NCBI GenBank assembly: GCA_044225565.1
Contig: JBGAIL010000029.1
Coordinates: 1 to 35,654, forward strand
DNA: 35,654 bases
DNA from: CAVXAE01 sp044225565
GTDB taxonomy: Bacteria > Pseudomonadota > Gammaproteobacteria > Steroidobacterales > Steroidobacteraceae
Direction of reading: 5' to 3'
The notes beneath the pieces are model-generated. The model was not told where the DNA came from. It ran no database searches and saw only the letters and a list, made by a program, of their open reading frames with translations. The number at the start of each line of letters is the position of its first letter. The stretch's first letter is position 1. This document shows, in pieces, positions 24,949-32,439 of the stretch. Made by a program: the position numbers and the translations under genes.

Positions 24949-26098
24949 GAGAACTGCATAGAGAAGTACACCGCCTCGCCATCCAGCCGCACGTGAAGGT
25001 CGCGAACGAGCGCGCCGAGATCGAGCAGAACCTCGAGCGCGTGTGCAACATGATCGACTTCGGCGTCGGCTACTTCTGGGAGCTGCCGGTGCGGCTCATC
25101 GTGCTGCCCAGTATTTCCTGCAGGGCGTCACGACGCCGGCAAGGGCGAGCACGGCATCGATGAGCTTCATGAAGAAGGCCATCGGCCGTTCGACGGGCCG
25201 GAGATGCCGAAGATGCGCCTGCGCGGAGAAGGCGAAGGAATACGGCCTCTACATCGCAGCGGCGGCGGCGTCATCGAGGAGTGCTGCCCTGACCGCTGGA
25301 GCACTCTGCCTTCGTGCTCGGGCCGGATGGGAAGGTGGCGCTGCGCTATCACAAATGGCACATCCCGGCCTCCATCGGCCTCGGCTCGAGCCCGCACGAC
25401 CTGCTGGACGACTATCGCAAGCAGTTGGCGACGATATCAAGATTGCTGTTCCCCGTGGTGGACACGGAGACGTGGCAAGTTCGGCACCATGACGTGTCAT
25501 GACGCGTGACGCCGGAAGTTCCCGCGCGCTCTCGGCTACAACGGTCGGTATCATCTCTTTCATCCGGTCGCGTTGCAGGAAGTGGAGGGCGTCAGCAACT
25601 TTGGGATTTCGGCGTTTCACCTGTCGCACGCGGGCGCACGACAACATGGCTTATCTGGTCGGCGCGAACTGGGGAACGGTGGACTACGACTACTATCCGC
25701 GCGCCTTCTGCCCGGGCTACTCGTTCATCATCGACTACACCGGCATGATGATGCGCGAGGCGCCGTATCCGCAGGAGCAGGTGATCGGCGCCACCATCGA
25801 CATCGAGGCGCTGCGGGAGCACCGCTCGCGCTGCAACCACAATACCTGGGCGGACGTGCGCACCGAGGGCTTCCGGCAGATCTACGAGAAGCCCATCTAT
25901 CCGCCGAACCAGTTCCCGCCCGGCAAGCCGCCGCGCACGCTGTCGGACAAGATGGCCCCGGTGGAGCAGGTGTTCCGCGACCTCTACGGCCGCGGGCAGT
26001 TCACGCCGCCGGCGGGCATGACGGTGGAAGACATGCCGAAGCAGCACGCCAAGCGCATCGCGCATGCGCAGAAGATCGGGACGTTGCGCAAGAGCTGA
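24945..26098 (+). pseudogene. Nitrilase-superfamily amidase, copy 2, multiply frameshifted
   Basis: Paralogue of the amidase at 5853-7004. The first part contains VANERAEIEQNLERVCNMIDFGVGYFWELPVRLIVLP; already in the first 30 bases one C seems lost (EKYTAL-AIQP expected), and near 25110 a missing base destroys the PEYF catalytic glutamate codon. Several more shifts follow between 25130 and 25540, including one at about 25503 just after the catalytic-cysteine block TMTCHD. From about 25625 to the stop at 26096-26098 the frame is clean (GANWGTVDYDYYPRAFCPG onward). Its ATG overlaps the stop of the oxidoreductase pseudogene (ATGA), repeating the pairing seen at 4270-7004 with tighter coupling. 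If the lesions are sequencing errors this is a working second amidase of about 383 residues. Confidence 0.85.
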
Positions 26099-26152
26099 GC
26101 GGTCGCGATGTGAAGGAGCGGGCCGGCCTGCCGGCAGCGCGGAAGAAATGCC

Positions 26153-27568
26153 CTAGAGTCGGACCATCACGGATTTGAGCTCGGTGAAGCCGTCGATCGC
26201 TTCACGGCCCTGTTCCCGCCCCCAGCCGCTCTGTTTGTATCCGCCGAACGGGACGGCAGGGTCGGGCACGCCGTGCGCGTTCACCCAGATGAGGCCGGCA
26301 CGAATCGCGCCGGCCACGCGGTGCGCTTTCGAGACATCGCGCGTCCATACGCTGCTGGCAAGCCCGTAGTCGGTGGAGTTTGCGGCCGCGATCGCCTCTT
26401 CGGCGGAGTCGAAAGGCGTGGCGCTGAGCACGGGCCCGAAGATCTCCTCGCGCACCGGCGTCATGTCCGGGCGCGTGTCTGCCAGGATCGTGGGCGGGAA
26501 GAAGAAGCCGGCCCCTTCGCGCGCCTTCCCTCCGGACACCAGCCGTGCGCCTTCGGCCACGCCGCGGTCGACGAGCCCTGCGACGCGGGAACGATGAGCC
26601 TGGGAGATGAGCGGACCGATCTGGCTGTCGGGTTCGAGGCCCGGGCCCAGCCGCAATGCGCGCGGCCACGGCCGAGAGGCGGTGCACGAAATCCTCGTAG
26701 GCCTTCCGCTCGACGAACAGCCGCGAGCCGGCAACGCACAACGCTCCGGCCGACCGGAAGATGCCGCTGGCGACGAGGCCGCCTGGTCGTCCGCGTCGGC
26801 GAAGACGATGAGCGGCGACTTGCCACCGAGCTCGAGCGCAGTTTCTTCAGATTGCCTGCGGCGGCCTGGATGATCTTGCGGCCCGTGGCCGTCGAGCCGG
26901 TGAAGGACAGCTTGTCGACCTGAGGATGGGCCGCGAGCGCTGCGCCGACGACTCCTTCGCCGGTCACGATGTTGACCACGCCGTTCGGCACTCCGGCCTC
27001 CACCAGCAGCTCGCCGAGCTTCAGCACGGAGAAGCAGGAGAGCTCCGAAGGCTTGAGCACCACGCTGCATCCGGCTGCCAGCGCGGGCGCCATCTTCCAG
27101 GCCGACTGCGTCAGGGGGCCGTTCCAGGTTGTCGATCAGCGCGGCGACCTCATAGCTCGCGCACGCCAGGAGTGGAATCGGCTGCCGAACGCTTGACCGG
27201 CAGCTGCCGTCCGTCGAGCTCTGGGCGCACCAGCCCGCGTGTGTAGCGGAACACTCGCCGCGAACCTCACGTCGCCTCGTGCGCGCGGATCTGAACAGCT
27301 TGCCGCCGTCGAGCGTTTCGAGTTCGGCGAGCGAGCGGGCCTCGCGCTCGATGAGCTCCGACACGCGCCACAGGATGCGCGCGGCGCCGGCCTGGCTGGA
27401 GGTCCATGTCTGCGAGTCGAACGTGCGGCGCGCGGCGGCCACTGCAGCATCCACGTCCGCCGTGCCTGCCGCAGCGAGCTCGCCGATGGGCTCTCCCGTG
27501 GCGGGATTGATGCTCACGATGGGGGCGGCAGCGGAAGCAGGATGGCGCCATTGCCCATCGATCAGCAG
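26153..27568 (-). pseudogene. Aldehyde dehydrogenase (NAD(P)-dependent), frameshifted
   Basis: Aldehyde dehydrogenase superfamily member read on the minus strand. Pieces in order: LIDGQWRHPAS and INPATGEPIGEL (N-terminus, about 27565-27300); after shifts between 27300 and 27110 that remove about 60 recognisable residues, APALAAGCSVVLKPSEL through LSFTGSTATGRKII (27095-26870); shifted back, ALELGGKSP with the catalytic-base glutamate; shifted again, ALCVAGSRLFVE with the nucleophilic cysteine (about 26745); then a clean tail SQIGPLISQ to EEIFGPVLS, VPFGGYKQSGWGRE and the stop at 26153. All catalytic residues survive, so the gene was functional recently or the sequence is faulty. No ATG was found at the expected N-terminus; CTG 27566-27568 lies next to a GGGGAGG. 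It could oxidise a semialdehyde made by the XylX-like enzyme (inference). Confidence 0.8.
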
Positions 27569-27605
27569 GCCTCCCCGGGGTGAGCAGTAGCCGTCGCGGC
27601 TTCGC

Positions 27606-28720
27606 TCACTTCTGCGGCGGAGGCGGCCATCTCAGCGTCGTTCCATGTAGCTGCACGGCGGCGAGCAGCGCTTCGTTCTCGCTGTCGAGGCCGATGGTGA
27701 TGCGCAGCGATCTCTCCGGAGCGTTCGTGCCGAGCGGGCGCACGATGATGCCTTTGGCGCGCAGGTGCTCGCTCGCGCCCTCGGGCGCGAATTTGCCCCC
27801 CGGGAAGCGGATCAGCACGAAGTTCGACTGGCTCGATCACTTCCAGCCCGAGCGCCTGGAATTCCTCCGTCAGCCGGTTCCTCCAGCGAACGGTGTGATC
27901 GCGGACCATCGCCGCATGTTGCCGGTCCTGCACCGCGGCCGTCGCGGCGGCCAGCGCGCAGCGCGACGTTGAACGGCGTGCGGATCCGGTCCAGCGTCTC
28001 GATGATGTCCGTGGCACCGTAGCCCCAGCCGACTCGCAGGCCGGCGAGGCCATAGAGCTTCGAGAAGGTGTGCGTGACGAACACGTTGCGGGCCTCGCGC
28101 GCCAGATCGAGACCGGAATCATAGGGTCGGCGGTGCGTGAGACTCGCTGTAGGCTGCAGGCGTCGATCACCAGCAGCAGCACCCTGGTGGGCAGCGCGGC
28201 GTGCAGGCGCTGCAGCTCTTCCCTGCGAATGGTGGTTCGCAGTGGTTGTTCGGATTGGCGATGATGGCCATGCGGTTCGGGGCGTCACGGCGCGCAGGAT
28301 CTCTTCGACGCTCACCCGGCAGTCCGGCTCGGGTGCCACCACGACGTCCGTTCCGTGGACGCGCGCATGCGTCCAGCACATCGAGAAGCTGTATTGGCTC
28401 AGGATGATCTCGTCACCCGGGCCGCTGTAGCCGCGGATCAGGAGAGAGAGCACCTCGTCCGAGCCGTTGCTGCAGACGATGCGGCCGGCCTCGACGTAGG
28501 ACCCTGAGATCGCCTCGCGCAACGCGCGTTGCGAGGCGTCCGGGTACCGGAAGATCTCCGATTCGAGCGAATGGTAAGCGGCCACGGCGCGCGGGCTGGG
28601 GCCGAGCGGGGACTCGTTGGAGGAGAGCTTGATGGGCCTGGTGATGCCCTGGATCGCGCGCTCGCCCGGCACGTACGGCGCGGTGCGCAACACGCCGGGC
28701 TGCGGCGATATCCTTTTCAT
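27606..28720 (-). pseudogene. HisC-like PLP-dependent aminotransferase, frameshifted
   Basis: Class I/II aminotransferase of the histidinol-phosphate type, minus strand. The first part is clean: KLSSNESPLGPSP, IFRYPDASQRALREAI, NGSDEVLSLLIRGYSGPGDEI. Around 28290-28160 shifts break the MAIIANPNN segment; the PLP-lysine block VTHTFSKLYGLAGLRVGWGYG is intact (about 28085-28020); further shifts occur near 27970 and 27830, after which LIRFPGGKFAPEGASEHLRAKGIIVRPLG runs to the stop at 27606. The ATG at 28720 lies 6 bases after a -10-like element and has no Shine-Dalgarno, as for a leaderless mRNA (site D). The aldehyde dehydrogenase follows on the same strand 37 bases downstream, so the pair forms one unit. 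Outside a histidine operon it probably transaminates a catabolic intermediate. Confidence 0.82.
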
Positions 28721-28726
28721 GCGGGC

Positions 28727-28782
28727 AGATTAAGGGGCGCTCCGGGGCGCGCCAAGTGAGAGATTATCATCGCCCGGATTAG
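28727..28782 (-). promoter_or_regulatory. Site D: GcvA-like operator plus promoter of the aminotransferase-ALDH unit
   Basis: On the minus strand, CTAAT-CCGGGCG-ATGA (plus coordinates 28767-28782) is followed after 11 bases by TTGGCG (28750-28755), a 17-base spacer and TAATCT (28727-28732). The aminotransferase ATG (28718-28720) begins 6 bases later. Spacing matches sites A and B almost exactly. The site also lies 58 bases upstream of the divergent glyoxalase-fold gene and could affect it, but no convincing plus-strand promoter hexamers were seen there. Confidence 0.5.
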
Positions 28783-28839
28783 AAAAGGTCATGGCGGCGC
28801 GTATTGCCCGCGCCCGGCGCAGCGCGGAGGATGCGGCCC

Positions 28840-29250
28840 ATGATCAAGCTCGCGCACGTCTGCATCGAATCCGCGGACCTCGAGGCCACCGAGAGATTCT
28901 ACGGCTGCCTCGGCCTCGAGCGGCGGTTCGAGTTCCGCAACCCCGCGGGCCTGCTCATCGGCTACTACCTGGCGTTCGGCAATTTCACCTTCCTCGAGGT
29001 GATCCGCGTGCGCCAGGTGCGGCCGGAAGGGGTGGTGCGGCACTTCGCCATCGAGAGCGAGGACGTCGAGGCCCTGCGGCGCAAGCTGCTCGATGCGGGC
29101 TTCGCCGCGAGCGAGAAGCGCCTCGGCGAGGACCACACCTGGATGGTCACCTGCCGGGACCCGAACGGTGCGTTCATCGAGCTGCACCAGTACGACGAGA
29201 AGAGCATGCAACGGCACGGCGGAGTCTTCGAGATCGACTACACGCCGTAG
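28840..29250 (+). CDS. Glyoxalase/VOC-family protein
   Basis: Vicinal-oxygen-chelate fold protein of 136 residues. It has the paired beta-alpha-beta-beta-beta modules: KLAHVCIESADLEATERFYGCLGLE at the start, then HFAIESEDVEALRRKLLDAGF and FIELHQYDEKS. Likely metal ligands are H6, an acid in FLEVIRV, H65-type HFAI and E of FIELHQY. Such single-unit proteins act as lyases, epimerases or dioxygenases on small 2-oxo or catechol-like compounds; the substrate is not deducible. The ATG at 28840 is chosen because GGAGG lies at 28826-28830; ATG 28831 would touch it. It is 13 bases upstream of the membrane-protein gene and divergent from the aminotransferase. Confidence 0.85.
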   Translation: MIKLAHVCIESADLEATERFYGCLGLERRFEFRNPAGLLIGYYLAFGNFTFLEVIRVRQVRPEGVVRHFAIESEDVEALRRKLLDAGFAASEKRLGEDHTWMVTCRDPNGAFIELHQYDEKSMQRHGGVFEIDYTP

Positions 29251-29263
29251 ACTGGGGGATCGA

Positions 29264-30394
29264 GTGTCGCTCATCGCACCGGACAACGTCACTGCGCTCG
29301 CCGCGGTGATCTTCGGCCTCGCCTGGCTCGGGTTCTGGGCCGACCGGCATCCAGTCGCGAGCAAGGTTTCGGGCGTCCCGTGGGTGCTCACCGTGGCACT
29401 GCTGCTGTCCAACACCAGGGTCATTCCGCTCGAATCCCCGGCTTACGGATTCGTGGGCACGTACCTTCTGCCGCTCGGCATTCCCTTCCTGCTGTTCAAG
29501 GCGAACTTCCGCACCGTGTTCACGCAAGGCGGCTGGGTGTTGCCCTGCTTCGGCATCGCCTGCGTGGGCGTCTCGCTCGGCGCGATCCTCGGGTTCCACA
29601 TCTTCGACCTGGGCGAGGAAGGGGCGAAGATCGCGGGCACCTATGCCGGTGCGTTCATCGGCGGGGTGAGCGATTTCGTGGCGATCTCGCAGGCCGTGAA
29701 CATGACGCCGCAGACGTTCAGCGTCTCGCTCGGCGCGAGCGCGCCCGCGGCCATCGTGGGGCTCATGATCCTGGTGTCGATCCCCTCGATAGGCTTCATC
29801 CGGCGCAACATCCCCTCGCGCATCATGGACCAGGCCATCGCCGCCGAGGCGCAGAAGAAGGAGGAGGAATTCCCGCGCCTGAGGCTGGATCACATCGCGG
29901 CGGCGATCGCGATCAGCTTCGCGATCTGCGCGGTCTCGGCCCTCATCTGCAAGCGCTGGGGCCTGGAGCACTACAACCTGTTCGTGGTCACGCTGATCAC
30001 GGTCGCGCTCGCGAACCTGGCGCCGCGGCAGTTCGCCAGGCTCGAAGGGGACTTCCCGCTCGGCATGCTCTGCATGTATGCGTTCTTCGCGGTGATCGGC
30101 GCGGGGACCAACGCGGTGTCGTTCCTGCAGGCCGCGCCGATCCTGTTCGTCTACTGCACCTTCATGCTGTGCGTGCACTTCGTCGTGGTGCTCGTTTTCG
30201 CGAAGCTGTTCAGGATGGATCTGGCGGATGCGCTCATGGGATCGGCTGCGGCCATCGTCGGCGCGGCGGCCGCGGCGGGCATCGCTTCGGCGAAGGGCTG
30301 GCGCACGCTCGTCACGCCGGCCATCGCGGTGGGCATGTTCGGCAAGGTGATCGCGAACTTCATCGGGCTCGCGATCGTGAAATGGCTGAGTTGA
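29264..30394 (+). CDS. DUF819-family integral membrane protein
   Basis: Polytopic inner-membrane protein of 376 residues with about ten to twelve hydrophobic segments. Recognisable family blocks are WVLTVALLLSNTRVIP, YLLPLGIPFLLF, KIAGTYAGAFIGGVSDFVAI and the C-terminal GSAAAIVGAAAAAGIASAKGW. The two glycine-rich half-repeats suggest an inverted-repeat transporter fold; the family (YjcL-like) has no firmly established substrate. It is probably coupled to the glyoxalase gene 13 bases upstream. GTG 29264 is chosen because GGGGGA lies at 29254-29259 and the hydrophobic N-terminus begins here; the longer frame upstream overlaps the glyoxalase gene. In this context it could export or import an acidic intermediate (inference). 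Confidence 0.85.
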   Translation: MSLIAPDNVTALAAVIFGLAWLGFWADRHPVASKVSGVPWVLTVALLLSNTRVIPLESPAYGFVGTYLLPLGIPFLLFKANFRTVFTQGGWVLPCFGIACVGVSLGAILGFHIFDLGEEGAKIAGTYAGAFIGGVSDFVAISQAVNMTPQTFSVSLGASAPAAIVGLMILVSIPSIGFIRRNIPSRIMDQAIAAEAQKKEEEFPRLRLDHIAAAIAISFAICAVSALICKRWGLEHYNLFVVTLITVALANLAPRQFARLEGDFPLGMLCMYAFFAVIGAGTNAVSFLQAAPILFVYCTFMLCVHFVVVLVFAKLFRMDLADALMGSAAAIVGAAAAAGIASAKGWRTLVTPAIAVGMFGKVIANFIGLAIVKWLS

Positions 30395-30409
30395 CCGGCA
30401 GGAAGTCGT

Positions 30410-30480
30410 CTATTTCGCCTTTTGCGCCTCCGCATCCAGCAGCGTGTTCAGCGCCTCCTCCTCATATGATCTGATTCGCT
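30410..30480 (-). pseudogene. Possible C-terminal remnant of a truncated gene
   Basis: On the minus strand a short open frame ends with YEEEALNTLLDAEAQKAK and a TAG at 30410-30412. It has the look of a real acidic-helix C-terminus but has no start or recognisable upstream part; an in-frame stop lies near 30500. It may be what was left when the neighbouring IS arrived. Very weak evidence. Confidence 0.25.
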
Positions 30481-30515
30481 GGTGTGTGGTGACCCCATTC
30501 AATCACCGGCATTCA

Positions 30516-30530
30516 AGAAGCGCTGCTTCT
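30516..30530. terminator. Short hairpin downstream of the DUF819 gene
   Basis: AGAAGC-GCT-GCTTCT forms a perfect 6-base stem with a 3-base loop, about 120 bases after the DUF819 stop. There is no T-run after it, so it is at best a weak terminator. Confidence 0.2.
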
Positions 30531-30569
30531 AGCGATTTGCTATTCCTCTCAACTTGATAGCTCTGTAGG

Positions 30570-30610
30570 CGACGTCCCCCCGCTTATGAGTAGCGCGGTG
30601 GTTTAGAGTC
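30570..30610. repeat. Left inverted repeat of the IS
   Basis: GACGTCCCCCCGCTTATGAG followed by TAGCGCGGTGGTTTAGAGT. It pairs imperfectly with the reverse complement of the right end, sharing CGACGTCCCC, CGCTT, TAGCG and GGTTTAGAGT, with short gaps. Confidence 0.7.
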
Positions 30611-30626
30611 TGACCCCGGCGGGAGG

Positions 30627-30896
30627 TTGGACGTGAAGAAGCGATTTACCGAAGAGCAGATCATTGGCTTCCTGAAGGAGGCCGATAAGGGCGTGCCTGT
30701 GAAGGAGCTGTGCCGCAAGCATGGTTTTTCGCAAGGCAGCTATTACCTCTGGAGAGGGAAGTTTGGCGGCATGGATGTCTCGGATGCGAAGCGTCTGAAG
30801 GCGCTGGAAGCGGAGAACGCACGGCTGAAGAAGCTGCTGGCCGAGTCGATGCTCGAGAACGAGGTGACGCGTGAAGCGTTGCGAAAAAAATGGTGA
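30627..30896 (+). CDS. IS3-family transposase OrfA
   Basis: DNA-binding subunit of 87-89 residues: a helix-turn-helix (EEQIIGFLKEADKGVPVKELCRKHG region) followed by a leucine-zipper-like helix (KRLKALEAENARLKKLLAE). GGGAGG at 30621-30626 precedes; the start is TTG 30627 or, more likely, GTG 30633, which begins VKKRFTEEQ. An A7 run at 30884-30890, just before the stop and directly at the orfB start, is a plausible slippage site for making the OrfAB fusion. Confidence 0.88.
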   Translation: MDVKKRFTEEQIIGFLKEADKGVPVKELCRKHGFSQGSYYLWRGKFGGMDVSDAKRLKALEAENARLKKLLAESMLENEVTREALRKKW

Positions 30897-31633
30897 CCGC
30901 ACCAGACCGCCGGGACCTGGTGCGGTGGATGGGGACGAAGGGGCTGACGGAACGGCGAAGTCTTTCGATCGCGGGCATGAGCGCGAGCGCTCTGCGTTAC
31001 GTGCCTCGCCCGGATCGCAACGGGCCCCTGCGGCAGAGGATCGTCGCGCTGGCGCAGCGGCATCGTCGCTACGGTGTCGGCATGATTCACCTGAAGCTGC
31101 GGCAGGCCGGCGAGCGAGTCAACTACAAGCGGGTCGAGCGGCTGTATCGGCTGGAAAGGCTGCATATTCGGCGTCGACGTCGCAAAAAGATCCCGATGGC
31201 GGATCGGCAGCCGCTGATCCGTCCGGGTCGGGCCAACGAGATCTGGTCGATGGATTTCGTTTTTGACCGCATTGCCTCGGGGCGCACGCTGAAGTGCCTG
31301 ACGATCGTCGATGACGCCACGCATGAAGCGGTGGCTATCGTTCCGGAGCACACCATCGGAGGAAATCACCTGACGCGCATCCTGGACAAGATCTGCTCGC
31401 GGCGTGGCAAACCGGCGATGATCCGCTCGGACAACGGCGCCGAATTTACCGGCAAGGCGATGCTGACCTGGGCGCATCGCAGCGGTGTCGCCTTGCGATT
31501 GATCGAACCTGGCAAGCCGAATCAGAACGCGTACGTGGAATCGTTCAACGGGCGATTTCGTGATGAGTGCCTGAACGAGCATTGGTTCACGAGCCTGGTG
31601 CACCCGCACGCTGATCGAGGCCTGGAGGCGTGA
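30890..31633 (+). pseudogene. IS3-family transposase OrfB, frameshifted near the C-terminus
   Basis: Catalytic subunit with an HTH_21-like N-terminal part (RRYGVGMIHLKLRQAGERVNYKRV) and a DDE integrase core: D122 (WSMDF), D181 (RSDNGAEF) and E217 (NAYVESFNG), 35 residues between the last two. After WFTSLVH (about 31600) the frame is lost: the next frame reads RTLIEAWRREYNEERSKKS, and another shift near 31665 precedes LTPAQYAKQ. The usual C-terminus is therefore broken by two small lesions although the catalytic core is complete. Confidence 0.85.
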
Positions 31634-31724
31634 GTACAACGAGGAGAGATCGAAGAAATCCCGAGCGGCTGACGCCCGCCCAGTATGCAAAGCAGCGGCC
31701 TGCAAGGCCGTTACAATGCTGAAA

Positions 31725-31757
31725 ACTCTAAACCGCTAGCTGAAAGCGGGGACGTCG
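31725..31757. repeat. Right inverted repeat of the IS
   Basis: ACTCTAAACCGCTAGCTGAA followed by AGCGGGGACGTCG; the reverse complement matches the left end with short gaps. The IS ends here. Confidence 0.7.
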
Positions 31758-31782
31758 GGTCGTTTTTAATACTTCTGCAGCC

Positions 31783-32049
31783 TTACGAAGAACACTTCTC
31801 GATCGAACTCTGCTTCGCGTTCATGGAAATCCAATGGAGTTCGAAAACTATGCGGGTGCCTCCAGCGCAAAATCTAAGGGCTGGCCTCAAGTTTTCGGGA
31901 TCAACTGAAATATCAGATATTTCCGAGATGGGATATCGCTTCCAGTTTGCGAATATCCATGCTCTGCTGCAAACGTAAAGCGCCATGTCGCTGATGGCCA
32001 GTCCGTACACTAAAAAATCGATGGAATGTCGGGTTATACCTCGGTCCAT
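31783..32049 (-). CDS. Hypothetical small protein downstream of the Rhs gene, 88 residues
   Basis: I do not recognise this ORF. It reads MDRGITRHSIDFLVYGLAIS, a segment AWIFANWKRYPISEISDI, then GGTRIVFELHWISMNAKQSS, and looks more protein-like than the plus-strand frames across it. It has the same orientation as the Rhs gene and lies about 310 bases after its stop, the place where an immunity gene for an Rhs toxin is usually found. The base composition is visibly AT-richer than in the catabolic island. It stops 26 bases before the IS end, so it may be intact or a shortened remnant. Immunity function is a guess from position only. Confidence 0.35.
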   Translation of the reverse strand: MDRGITRHSIDFLVYGLAISDMALYVCSRAWIFANWKRYPISEISDISVDPENLRPALRFCAGGTRIVFELHWISMNAKQSSIEKCSS

Positions 32050-32072
32050 ATCAAAGTCTCAGATCTTGAAAT

Positions 32073-32439
32073 CTAATTTTGTGAATGGAAATGTCGTGGG
32101 ATTTCTATCATGAGACTCCCGTTAAAAACTGAAATGGTTCCAGCGCCACCTAATGTGGCATTAGCAGAGTTGACTATCGCATTGGTTCTGCCGGCGCTTG
32201 CGATTATTTGCGCATTCAGATTTTCAGCGGTGAACACGTTTCAGACCATCGCCTGCTGCGAGATCCTGAAAATAGTCCGATCCCATAATCGACTTTAACG
32301 CATTGCGTAGTGCGACGGCCTCTCTAGCCGTAATGCCTAGGATGCTCGGTATGCGACTTACCTCCGCACATATCCTGCCCGCGCGACGGGAATAGCCAGT
32401 TCGGCGGCTGGCGCAAGATCGCTCCCAAGCAGCCCCATG
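32073..32439 (-). other. AT-richer intergenic stretch with coding-like fragments after the Rhs stop
   Basis: No intact gene is seen between 32050 and 32357. On the minus strand an open frame overlapping the Rhs end reads SRIPSILGITAREAVALRNA and then LKSIMGSDYFQDLAAGDGLK before TGA at 32224-32226. A second frame, 32073-32240, reads VFTAENLNAQIIASAGRTNA and then IVNSANATLGGAGTISVFNG. Removing one A from the AAA near 32240 joins them (GDGL-NVFTAEN). They could be a frameshifted extension of the Rhs tip or a decayed neighbouring gene. The fragments have no start codon of their own. Confidence 0.35.

Larger units (their letters stand above)
30570..31757 (+). mobile_element. IS3-family insertion sequence, IS407-like group
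   Basis: Element of about 1.19 kb carrying overlapping orfA and orfB, bounded by imperfect inverted repeats (30570-30610 and 31725-31757). The transposase has a DD(35)E triad. The OrfA N-terminus (KKRFTEEQIIGFLKEA) and GGMDVSDAKRLKALEAENARLKKLLAE resemble the IS407 group. No target-site duplication could be identified at the proposed ends. It separates the catabolic island from the Rhs region, and orfB is frameshifted near its end, so the copy may be inactive. Confidence 0.85.

Noticed and set aside
26122..26135. GCCGGC-CT-GCCGGC hairpin between the convergent amidase and ALDH genes
   Set aside because: The stem is short and there is no T-run on either strand; not enough to call a terminator.
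28783..28839. Plus-strand promoter for the glyoxalase-fold gene driven by site D
   Set aside because: At the spacing seen for the other sites the plus strand has no -35-like or -10-like hexamers; the site clearly points toward the minus-strand unit.
30560..31770. Target-site duplication flanking the IS
   Set aside because: The 3-5 bases outside the proposed inverted-repeat tips do not match on the two sides, so the exact ends or the duplication remain undefined.
32110..32298. 62-residue plus-strand ORF with a hydrophobic stretch
   Set aside because: No Shine-Dalgarno or neighbour support; the minus-strand reading of the same DNA looks more like coding sequence.
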